From: Haliclona indistincta | Taxonomy: Eukaryota > Porifera > Demospongiae > Haplosclerida > Chalinidae | DNA length: 64,000 bases | Direction: 5' to 3' | NCBI GenBank assembly: GCA_964017065.1 | Contig: OZ024790.1 | Coordinates: forward strand, 250,701-314,700 | In this document: positions 1-12,000 of the stretch, in pieces | Numbering within the stretch: position 1 is the stretch's first letter | Layout: each line of letters opens with the position of its first letter | The notes under the pieces: generated by a model | Told to the model about the DNA's origin: nothing | Seen by the model: the letters and a program-made list of their open reading frames with translations, nothing else | The model's database searches: none | Position numbers and translations under genes: made by a program

Positions 1-3000
1 GATACGAGGAGCAGCTAACTTGTTACCATTGAAGTGAACTGTAAGCCAAGCATGGCACTCTACTAGTTGCATCAAGCCTCCGCCGACCTTGCACTCAAAA
101 CGGACAGCATTACGACCAAGGATCTTTTTAAGAGCAAACAGCTGCTTATTGAAGAGCAAAGCCACTACTAAGGCAGAGAACATACCAAGAGGTATTACCC
201 TGGTGCGACAGAGAAGAACAAGAGGAGCAAGATCACAAGAAAGAGTGGGAATCCTTTTGTTAGTAGGAAGGATGGAGGGAATGAAGAACAGCTCCTCTCC
301 ATCGATGCACACGGGTGCTATGATCAGGAGATGCTGTAGAATGGACAGGAAGTCGTCCACTGAGTAACTACACTTCCCCTCCTCATTCACTCGATACTTG
401 GAGCACACGATATCTACTAGCTTCTTGTTAAACAACCCCTGCTCCCGCAGCCTTCGTACCAATACCATGTGCTCTGAAAGAAGAGGATACTGAGAGGGAA
501 TGAGGTGGAGGTCGATAATGCCAAGATTTAATACCTCAGTTACTTCACTGAGAATGGCCTGAGGGTCAGTGAAGACCAGGTGAGGGCCAGCAGCTTGGAA
601 ATACAAGCAGAGAGCAGCACCATCAAGAAACACTAGTGCTGCTATTGCATCTTCCTCTCCCATACTGAGATTCCTTCCTACCTCTATACACTCTGCCAGA
701 CCTAGAACACTCCGACCCTCCTTCTTTGCCTTGCCACTCACCTCCAGTTCAAATACATACCATCTAGTAGGTATATCTACTTCTGCATCACTACAAGCAT
801 CCATGATCTTCTTCCTTAAATCAGATGCTGCTTTACTGCGATCTGGTTCCTTTGTGACCCGAGTGTTGATTGGGAAGAGAATATCCCCATCAGGACTAAC
901 CTCAATGCACATTGACTTCAGCTCACCAAGACTACTCTTCAGCCATCGATTCTTACCGGATAGTGTCTGATCAAATAGCCGTCTATGCTTGTCAGCATGA
1001 GTGCCGATCAGGAGGAACTTTGGCTCTGATGATCCTTGACCACTGCCTTCCTCTGAGTGCTTGACAGACGTGAGAGTGCGAATGAGTTCTTCAATAAATT
1101 CAAGTTGAGACTTCTGTAATTGCGTTGGTTGACGAAGATGCTGGTCATCTATCACATACTCGTACTGGAGCTTATCATTGATAGAGTGGTTGAGCTTTGA
1201 GGCTACTATGTTGACCGTGCTACCCCTGACAAATGCAGGTACGAGGCTGATAAAAGATGGCTGTCCACCAGAGTCGATTAGGTGGACAAAGGTTTTCTTT
1301 TTGTTGTTTTCTTTCGAGATGTCAGGATTGGTGATAAGCTTATTGACGACATCGGAAGCTATGCCTTCTATTTTAGGAGGAACTGGCAGGGGATTAGCAT
1401 AATCGACACTCTCTGCTGGTGATGAACTAGAGACCAGTGGAGTAGCTGGTGATGGCACTGGAGGAGTGTGATCCACATCAGATGGTTCCTGTGCACTGCT
1501 CTCAGTGGCTGCAGGAGTGGTGCTGGTGGCTGGTTGAGGAGGAACAGCACGAGATGGATTGAGCTCAATCATCTTCACCTCCTCTGCGATGTATTTGAGG
1601 TAGGTATCGTCATCGAGCTCCGTCCATGTAACATCTCCGCTGCCATCGGCTTTGATGCGGTAGAAAGAGATGGCTCTGGTTGCTCGTGTTGCTAACGGTG
1701 TGCTGGTCCTACTAGGAGGAGGTGGTAGGCCAAGCAGGAGATGTCTGATGCCGGTCTTGCCCACACCAGGAGGACCAGTGATGAGAGCTTTAATAATAAG
1801 GAGCTTAGTACGACCCTCTCTCATAGCCCTTTGGACCAGCTTTGTGTAGTCTGTTAGAATAGAAATAAACATAATAATCAGTTACATGAGTACATGTGCT
1901 ATCTCGAAATTTATTTTGTAAACAATTAGATAGAAAAATTAAGATACAAGCAATAATTTATTTGCAGCTGTTATCGTGAATCACGGGCAACCCTACATTT
2001 CAATAACTATATCAGCAATTACGATTATCATTATGATTGAAGATACCAACCATTAAAAAGCTCCTTCATGAGTTTGGATAATGGAGACAATACTGTGTAA
2101 TATGTTTTCGAAGAACGTGTAATATTTTTCCAATAAAAAGAAAGGTACACAATGCCTTATTGGTGAACTGAATTATGCATGGTGTATTCTAGTAAGCCAT
2201 CAGCAGATGCATTAGACACTCAGTGCAAAGTGAAAAATTACTGTGGGGTTATAGGATACCGTTCAGTGGGTGTGGTTTACGTTGACTTTCTCTAACCTAC
2301 AGCTGGCTTTGTATTACTTGTCAGTATCGTGCAGAACTTTCAAAGTCATCAAGTCAGTAAAGACAGCTTCATCCACTAGAATCGGCACCACTGTAGCTTA
2401 CACACATGCAGAGATATAGCGAGCCACACTTTCAAATATTCGCTGTAAGTTTTAAAAACCTACATCTCTTCTTTGCAACTACTTTTCTGGTATAGAAGTA
2501 TTGAAACACAGTCGAGGGACTGAACAATTTGTGCTGTACAATTATATTCTGGCGCCAAGAAATTTAGGACAATCTATAGCACCAAGAAATTTAGGACTAT
2601 CAGATTTCTTTGGTCATGTGGTCGGGCACGGATGAAGCCGCGTTTTCACAGGCCACAGCATTGCTGTTGCGAAGACTTCAAGCTGCTGGTTTACCCAGTG
2701 ACGTAGCCAGGAATGAACAGTTGCCCGGGCACTCATTAATATTCATAATAATACTCATTAATAAAATTCATTATGAGGGCGTGGTCAATTAATATCGCTC
2801 GTCGAACAATGGGCTAGCGTATGCTAAGCTGCTTTTCACACAGTTTTTAAAGACATTTCAGTGTACAAACATTTTACCAGTTGCTGAGGGGAGACAAACT
2901 GGCGTTTTGCTCTAAAATCAAGCAGGAAAGTGGATACAGAGCTTGCCACATGTTCAAGGTCCAGCTCAGTTGCCTGGCACTGGATACAAGTTGCCCGGGC

Positions 3001-6000
3001 AGGCCAGGGTGTACAGGAATTTGCAATGTTCTTGCAACGCGGCAAGCGAAGCGAGATTGCCTACGTCAGCATAAATATTATTGATCACGTGTGAAGCGCG
3101 TGCAGGTTCTATTGTGAACAAGCATAGAACATGCATAGAACAAGGTATGGCGGAACATCGGCAAGCTGTCATTGTTCGGCCCGCTTTAACGCAAGTACAA
3201 GTAAACACTGGCACAGGAAACACTTTGTCAAATGTTAGTTCAACTGCGCAGAAAGAAGTTCAGGTCAGTTGAATTAATTTAGTGGTAAACGTACGCATGA
3301 CCATACCAGTACTGTCATTATAATTATATTATTGCTGTAGCGAAAGTATTCTTATAAAGTTAAAATTACCAATCCAGTAAGGAAGAAAGACATCATTCTA
3401 CGTCAGTTGAACCATTTTCATGACAAGTTTGATTCTGTTATATCTATGCGTGCAAAGTTGGTGGAAGAATTTCAAGAGCAAGTACCCAGCGATCTAACTT
3501 TTAATGTCGGTTATTTTGAGGGACAGTCCCACTCCAAAATCTCTTTAGTTTGCAATGATGACCTTGATTGCATGTATGCTCACTGCAATAAAAAAGGTGA
3601 AATCACTTTGTGGTGTGACAGCCGAGTTGAATTAAGTGATGAAGGAGGACGGCCACTAGGAAAACGAAGGAAGGAAGAGGCAGCTTCAAGGCGGCAAGAA
3701 AAGGAGGAGGAAGTTGACGAGGTGTTTGAGGAACTTATGGAAGCACACCAAGGTGATTTCAGTACCCCTCAGCTGCGCTTGTGGGCCAGGATGATAGCTT
3801 CACACTTACATGACGACAGAGAGAGCCCTCCTAATATTCCAGCATTTGGTAAAAGTATCCCAAAGCGATCACAACAGCAGTCATTCTCCGATGCTATCTC
3901 TGGTGCAGCAGTCGCCTTTGCCCAAGCACTGAAGAATGATCATGATAATCCATCAAAAACAGCTACACCAACACATGCTCGTACAACTACTACAGGTGGT
4001 CTTTCGCCAGTAAAAGTAGTGGATCTTCGCATGAAAAACTTTGAACAGCTCAGGTATCTCCAACAGTTATATGATGATGGAGTATTGTCCCTGCCTGAGT
4101 ATACTGAACAGAAAGAAATAATCCTTTGTACTCTTAGAAACCTGTCTCCTAACCAACCATGCATGTAATCACTTGTTGACTAATGTTCAAATGGGATGTG
4201 TGATTGTAATGTGATTCAATGATGTGATTGTATAGTGTGAACAGGTGTGAATAGTTTATTAACTAATGAACTATGTATACACTCCACTATGACAGATCCA
4301 GCCTTCACAGTCTTCCTGGGTAACCTGTGTAAAACTAGCTAGAAGCAAATCTTCAACATCAGTCATGCCAATTGTGTCGATCTCAGTGGATTTTAAAATT
4401 GACTTCACTTTTGAAAAGGTTTCTTCAATCGGATTCAAGTCTGGCGAGTATGGGGGGAGGAAGTGTACTACAGTGGAACCTCTCTAAAGCGGACACCATT
4501 GGGACCAGCAAAATTGTCCCCTGTACAGAGGTGGCCCCAGTCGGGAGGTCAATAATTAGTGGGCGTGACCAATTTCGTAGCGCGGGACGATGCGGGTGCG
4601 TCAAAACCGACTGAAACTCGAGTCTGTCGTACTTCACGACAATCTAGGCATCACCACGAGGTATCTTTCAGGCCTTGCTCGATTCTTGGAAGATCTCCAG
4701 GAGCAAGGTGTCACGCACACAGCGGGCTGTCCGCACTATCGAGTGTGTTAATGTATTACGTTGATCGTGTCGGACCGAATATCGTGTCCGCAATACGGAA
4801 TAGAGAGGTGGCCGCTATTCGGAATGTTTTATTGTATTACGTCAATGGAGTTTCAATCGGGACCGCGCGTTGGTGGCCCCATTAGCGAGGTGTCCGTTAT
4901 TGGGAATGTCCGTTAAGAGAGGTTCCACTGTAGTGCCCCTACATCTTCAATTGATCGGACAATTTCAACAATATGATGGATCGAACAGTTGTCGAGTATC
5001 ACCACGGACTGTGGGTTTATGCCATTAAAGGGCATTAGGTGTGGTAGTAAGTACTCTTGAACAAACTTGTAAAAATCATCTCCATCTGTTGTACCTTTCA
5101 CAGTCATCACATCCAATAGGCCTGAAACAGATATGCATGCAATGGCTGAAACCCTTTCTCCTCGTACAAGCATAACTTGACTAGTCAGAGGCTTCCCACG
5201 AATACTATACCCATATTATCATTGCCGATCAGCAATGATATGTAGGGATGACCTCGAACTAAGATGGCGGCTGCCCATGTGTGAAAATGAGTTTTCGCAC
5301 ATATCTCTACTGTTATACATTTGTACTGCATTTTAACTATCTCTGAGGGAATCTGAAGTGTAAGCGCTTCTAGGAAGTCCATGAAAGTCGCTGGGACTGC
5401 TTGCTCGACGACGAAAATCAAGATGGCGACTCTCAGGGAGCAAGTTGCAGATCTTCGCTGTTCTAGCGTTTCTCGAGATTCCAGACATCTAGGATTGATC
5501 AGACGATTATTCTGAGCATGGAAATACCTTTGACGAAGCTGGCAGACGTTTCTAAAGTGGTAAACTGAAATCGCCGCCCACGCGAATTGTTCACCTTTCT
5601 TCTTTCAGTAAGCATAGCGTTATCCTGAGTTAACGAATCACTACCAAACCAGCACAACCGTACGTGTATATATCTGGAATAGTGCACCTACTTCTTAGAT
5701 AGGCATTAAACACTACCAGAAGCGAGTAATCCTTGAAAAACATGGTTTTTGGGCCGTTTTGGACTTAAGACGCCATTAAATAATTAACCCTCTTGTCGCC
5801 TCTTATCATTAACTCCGCCCACATCAGTTTTGCAGCTATCTCGATCGGTACCGCGTTTTGTCTCTGCTCTGGACGCTTCAGCGCGCAAGCCAGAGGTACG
5901 AAAATGCGTCTAGACCAGTACTATACCCTAAGTAACACTGATCTGTTCGTTAAAGCTTCAGATGGCGGGTTAAAGTGAACAACTTGCTTGAGTAGCCAGG

Positions 6001-9000
6001 CTGAGTCAGTCTAGTCTAGCTTACCGGCAGCAAGATTCTACGCACAGTAAGGTTCCTACACAACGCATTGTAAGTTGTAAAGGACTAGAAACCTCTGTGA
6101 GTGTGATATTGACATCAACAAGATTCGAGGCGTGCTCCTACTATTTAGCTAGGCTTGCAGCATCAGTACTAGCTAGTGCCAGTCTCTTCTTCATCTATTA
6201 CAATACTAGCAAGTATCATGTTGTCAAATCATACCTGAACTTGAAATTATGCTGTCTGTGTCCTCAACCTCTTTAACTATTTTAAACCTATCATTGAATG
6301 ATTATTCTTGTGATTGGTAATAATTTATTGAACATTAAACGACACTCCTTACTCTCAAGACCCTGTGTACGTTCACATCTGCTAGACTACTAAGTAACTG
6401 CTGCTCACAGAGTTGTCAAAATGAAATAACATCTAACATAGAATACAACTAATAAGTTCAAACTGATAGTGATCAAAAAAGTAACAGGAACAAGTAAAGT
6501 AAAAAATCTTTAATAAAAAAACTGAAAAGTGTAGGGATGACTCTTAAAAAAGGAAAGGAACAAGATGGGATGATGCTTGCAAAATTAAAGGAACAAGATG
6601 GAATAATGCTTGCAAATGTAAAGTCCCAAGTATCCCTACATCAGCGGCTTGAAGGAGGACGCAGTCCGATGAAGTAATTGACGGTTGTAAATAAATAGAG
6701 GTATCTGTGTTTGGAGGACGCAGTCCGATGAAGTAATTGACGGTTGTAAATAACTAGAGGTATCTGTGTTTGGAGGACGCAGTCCGATGAAGTAATTGAC
6801 GGTTGTAAATAACTATAGAGGTATCTGTGTTTAGGAGGACGCAGTCCGATGAAGTAGTTGACAACTTGACAGTAGTAAAAGGTATAGGAAGAGGATTCCG
6901 CATTTGTCAGTAGCACGTCGTCGCTGCAAGCCGCTGATGTAGGGATACTTGGGACTTTCAGGGTTCTATCCACTGGGGAGGGTGGAGGAGAAGATTCTCC
7001 CCCAAACTCTCCAACTTCCCCCCCAAAATTACGTCAAAGTGTCTCAAAATGGCCATTTTAAAGGTCTAAATTTCAAAATTTTCCTGGGGGGGCATGCCCC
7101 CAGACCCCCCTAGCGGACTGTAGCTACGCTACAGTCCCATCTCACACCTCTCACTAAAGCCTTCCTCCCCAAAATAAAAGTCCTAGATAGAACCCTGACT
7201 TTACATTTGCAAGCATTATTCCATCTTGTTCTTTTAATTTTGCAAGCATCATCCCATCTTGTTCCTTTCCTTTTTTAAGAGTCATCCCTACACTTTTCAG
7301 TTTTTTTATTAAATATTTTTTACTTTACTTTCTTCTTATAGTGTTCCTCAGATCAGCACCTGTTTCATCTACGAAAATCAGCATCTCAGGAGAATACATA
7401 GACATGTCAAGTATATATCTCTGACAAAGGAATTCATCTCGTTGCAAAGCTGTGATTTTTAACTTCTGCCTAGTGAAACCACTTTTGTACAGAAACCTGC
7501 ATATCGTCGAAATACTGACATCCACTAATAGAATTTGCAGTAAACTAGTTTGGATTTCATTTAAAAGAATACCTGGTGTTTGACAGACGAGATGGAGGAT
7601 AAGAAGCTCAGCTGGTGTAGTGAGTTTTCTGTGGGCTTTTTCTTTCGGATAAGACCTCTTTGTGACCCTTCCAGTTTCATGAAACAAGGAAACAGTCCTA
7701 CAGACAGTTGATTGATCAACACACAAGTTCCTCGCTACCTCCGAATAGTTGTGTCCAAGGGCTTCCGTTTGACAAACCATCCGCCAGCGAATATCTTCAC
7801 TGTAGGCGCTGCTTCGTGCTGATTCAATGGAAGTCATTTCAAACCTAAAAGCGCGCGTTCAGAATTTCACGTGGTCAAAATGGGCGTGGCATTCTCGCTT
7901 CGCTTGCCGCGTTGCAAGAACATTGCAAATTCCTGTAGCTACGCCACTGGGTTTACCGATACAACTACAGCGCTATGTTGTATCGTGAAACAACTCGGCT
8001 CATAGTTGAGGTATAGCTATAAAGCAGCTCATGCAGCAATAGTTTTGCACTTCAACCCCTTATAAATACGAAGTCTCCACAGAATTGCCTAACGAAGATT
8101 AGCTGAAAAACCTTTTGTCCTCTTCACTACTCTATAACTAGATCTACAAGAGAATTTATCACGTGATACACCATAAAACTATCACGTGACTAAGATGGCA
8201 ATCGCTAATTTATATTCTGAAACACTCCTGTAAAACGCTGTACTGGAAAAACTTAGCCACTTGAGAATGTACTGCAGTTTACAAGTTGGTTGTCATAGTC
8301 AATGCTTGATGTGTATTGTGCAATACAGGGAAGCCATGTATAGCTGTTATCACAGGCTAACCACACACTCACTATCCTTGCATTGATTATGACAACACTG
8401 GTTGCATGTAAAACATGGAATGTGGAATGGAATAGAATGGAATGCCGCCATTATTGTGTGATCTCGCACTAAACCCTAAACCCAAGGCCCTAAAAACCTT
8501 CGCCTAACGGCACCCAATATGGACCTAACAGCGCCCAGTATGGACCTAACAACGTCCAGTATGGACCTAACAGTGCCCAGTATTCGCCTAACAGCGTCCA
8601 GTATGGACCTAATATTCGCCTAACAGCATCCAGTATCATGGACCTAAACAGCGCCCAGTATTCGCCTAACAGCGCCAAGTATGGTTAGGCGAATACTGGG
8701 CGCCGTTAGCGAATACTGGGCGCTGTTAGGTCCATACTGGACATTGTTAGGTCATACTGGACGCTGTTAGGTCCATACTGGGCGCTGTTAGGTCCATATT
8801 GGGTGCCGTTAGGCGAAGGTTTTTAGGGTCTTGGGTTTAGGGTTTAGTAGTTTTTAGTGTGAGACCACACAATAATGGCGGCATTCCATTCCATTCCACG
8901 GTTCTATTCCATTCCACATTCCATGTTTTACATGCAACCAACAACAATGCAGTATAACAGCTTTTGCCTTATAAGGCATCCCATTGTCATACAAGCCAAA

Positions 9001-12000
9001 ACAAACAGTTAACTTAAGCCTAGTTCACAATGAGACGCAATGACTGTGCCACGACGCGCCGCAGAAATAGAACAAGGTTCTATCCTCGCGTCGCGTCACG
9101 CGGCAGAAAAAAATCATGCGTTTCGCCGCCCCGCTTCGCGTTGCGACGTATTGTGAACAATTTGCCGCGTCGCGAGGGTCGCGTCGCTAAGCTCTGCGAC
9201 TCATTGTGAACTAGGCTTTAGCACTATCCATAAAAAGAAAAACTATAGAACTTCTCAAATTCTTGTCTGAAACTAGGCATGAGCAGATTATGCTCAAACA
9301 TTTACCCACTATTCTATGTTAGGTTGCTTTAAATTTTACCAATTGTGTAGCACTGCTTGGTCCAGCTTCAGATTCTGCCTCACAGCTGATAACACAAGCA
9401 TCAACACCACTTGTATTCATCTGTACTAGCTGTTTACTAGGCTACATCTAGCTGCTATGTTCATGAGTGAGCCAAGTGGTACCCTTAACCACACCCATCA
9501 GAGTTTGTGAATTATGCAGCTTTATCACAGAGAACCAAAACCTGCAAGCCTTGTTGATGTCGTTGTCTTACTCACAGTGTAGTGGTGTGGTGAAAGCCTA
9601 TCTCCCAATCACTACTGTACGCTCTTGACTACCAAGTATACAGATTTTCTACCAAATATACGGAGTTGGAAAAGGTCTATTGGAGTTTGATTGATGCTCC
9701 TTTCTCATTATGTGCTCCATATACGTTCAAAATTACTGAGATTTACTAGAATATTCATATTCTGTACACACACATTGACACTTGTGAGCAGATTACGTAC
9801 AGTATCCCTCACTTGAGCATGTGAACACCAAGCAAAAACAAATACTAGTTGTCATGGTTACTGCATGGTGTGAATATACTCACCAAGTGTCACTAGGTAG
9901 TCGACAACAGACTGATGACCACGCCGCTTTGCTAGATCCAGTGGATTGTCCCCATCCTGCAGGTGATGATGAAGATGGTCAATAAAATGGCTATCATGCA
10001 GTAATGAAGCTCCCTCAATTAGTAACTATTATACAGTGATATCACACACTTGTACTGGTTACTGTCCAGCTCAAGGCTCTTTCCTCATGTTGTACTGATC
10101 TCAATGATCATGACTCACATGACTACAGTACATAGAGGCATAGACATGTTGTGTAGTGTACCTCACACTCTTTTCCTTCATAATAACAAGAAGGAAAAGA
10201 ATGGTGTATCCCACACTCTTTAATCTCCTAACAGGAGGCAGCATCATTGTATCAGTGTTGTCCTATCTTATCTAGAGCTTGAATCATACTAGTACCAGTA
10301 TTGTTTTGAGATCTACACATCACTCGTCCTCCCAATTATTTATCAGCACATACTTCGCCCACTTGAATTCTATATGAAAGCCAGATTGACATCGATCATG
10401 TCATGTGACGTAAACAACTGTAGGAAACTAGTGCAGACAAATCAATGATTTTGACATGCAAAATCAACTTGTATTAACATGTAGAGCAGACGGGTATACT
10501 GAATGTGCACTAGAGTCGTAGTGCAGACGAACCACAGCAAGGATCAAAAATAATCAAAACATATAAAGGTCTGATTCTGATCGTGCACTAAGGCTATGGT
10601 GTCGGCTATGTAGATTTATGGAGTGTTCCACATTGTTTAGACTGTTGTGAGAGAGCTGCATGACAACCAAATTGTTGGCCGCAGGCTAGAACAAACTAAT
10701 TTTATCTGCTATTACACATGTAAATACAAAATTATACGTCCACTAACACATAATCTCATCACCTCAGTGACACTCACCTTATTCCTCAGCTGTCTGTTGG
10801 CTCCATGGGATACTAGTAGCTTCACCACCTCCAGGTGACCACGACTAGCAGCATAGTGACAGGCAGTATATGAGTCCTATAAGAGGATAGAAGGTGTACA
10901 GAGCTGGTACAAGAGCTATTTTAATATTCATCTGATCAAACACTATAACTAGTACAATAGAATAGTGGGGTGAGCCTGAGCTGATTTCTGAACACCAGAG
11001 ACTCTAGTGCCAACAGCAAGCAAGTTGCAAACAAGCTTCATGTAGCGCAACTTAGTCCACTTGTTTCTTGGTGGTTAGGCTAAGTACAATCGACCTTCTT
11101 ACAACAACATTGCTGAGCATCATGGCATCATGTGGGCGCTATCATCTACTGAGCATGTGTGCTATGTTCACGTCGTTTCTGTTTGATGTTGCTATGGTCT
11201 AAATCAGTTGGACAGTGTATCCAATCAGATCTGCGCTGTTTGGAAGCCCTTGTGCTGTTACCATAGCGCCCTCACTACGCTTGGACACTAAACTGGATGC
11301 ACTGTCTAACTATTACTGTGTCAAGTGTCTATTGCTAAGCAGTGTATCATACAGTACCCTGGTATCACTATTAGAGGGCTTAAATTTTCGACATTTTTCT
11401 AGAAACTATCTAAACGACGATCAACTTTCAAACTACTCCCAAATTCTATATCAAACCCCACTAGGCAGTGGTATCACTCAAATTGTTTTATACCTGGTTT
11501 CATCTAAACGACATGACTAAAATTAATGAATAGAAATGTATCCAGTTTGCAGTGAATCAGGAGCAGTGTAACCTAAGTGTCTCAGTAATTTCTATCAATG
11601 ATACTTTGCAATATTGTGAACTAAGCATATCAATAAGAGTCACTGAACAATGACTACCCATAGAGCCATCATAAACACATGACTGCAGCAGCTAGCTATC
11701 ACATGCTCTCTCTGATCCTACCCAGTCACCATCACAACACTAGTGAACCTGTTCACCAGCTCCCTCCCTACCACTACAAACCATACTGTGGTCACTATTA
11801 TACATGACGGGATACTACTGGGACCCACAGATGAGACAGGCACTAACCCCTTCACCACCCAGGACTGCTCAGTGTGGGTCACATGACATGTGTGACAAGC
11901 TGCACTGTGAATGCTACTCAACACAAGAGAGTGACCTCTGAATAAAGGACACACAATCCTTGAGAGTGGTATAATCTCCGTAGTAAAGGGTGTGGTTAGT

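Larger units (their letters stand above)
6497..7325. mobile_element. 829-bp MITE with long terminal inverted repeats
   Basis: Arms of about 130-160 bp (6497-6650 and 7198-7325) begin aagtaaaaaat and share tgtagggatgactc and caagatggaataatgcttgc. TA flanks both ends (6495-6496, 7326-7327). The interior holds a 58-bp minisatellite and a nested MITE. Confidence 0.82.
4271..7837 (-). pseudogene. Tc1-type DD34E transposase, interrupted by two insertions
   Basis: Coding parts: 7837-7328, then TA plus 5213-4931, then 4468-4271. The N-terminus (YSEDIRWRMVCQTEALGHNY, VDQSTVCRTVSLF) is a paired helix-turn-helix. The catalytic triad is visible: Asp in FVDETGADL, Asp in VVILDNCSIHH, and Glu in YSPDLNPIEETF, with 34 residues between the second Asp and the Glu when the MITE is discounted. 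Both interruptions sit at TA. With them removed the frame would be continuous, so it was disabled by insertion and not by point decay. Confidence 0.85.
3014..7935. mobile_element. Tc1/mariner-type transposon with an accessory gene
   Basis: Terminal inverted repeats of about 45 bp start CAGGAATTTGCAATGTTC (3014 onward and 7935 backward), flanked by TA on both sides (3012-3013, 7936-7937). It carries two convergent genes: a PB1/SHOCT-like gene (plus, 3147-4168) and a DD34E transposase (minus, 7837-4271). Two later insertions interrupt the transposase. It sits in the last large intron of ROCO copy 1. Confidence 0.88.
2688..7957. mobile_element. hAT-like MITE split by a Tc1-type insertion
   Basis: The MITE itself is 2696-3013 plus 7938-7949. 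It begins CAGTGACGTAGCC and ends CTACGCCACTG. An 8-bp target duplication, ggtttacc, lies at 2688-2695 and 7950-7957. Joining the two parts at the TA gives the same end as the copy at 55940. The ends and 8-bp duplication fit hAT-type elements. Confidence 0.85.

Noticed and set aside
89..1695. Plus-strand open frames over the first 1.7 kb
   Set aside because: They are shadows of the 608-codon minus-strand Roc-COR frame, and the same shadows recur at 29631-31205 over copy 2.
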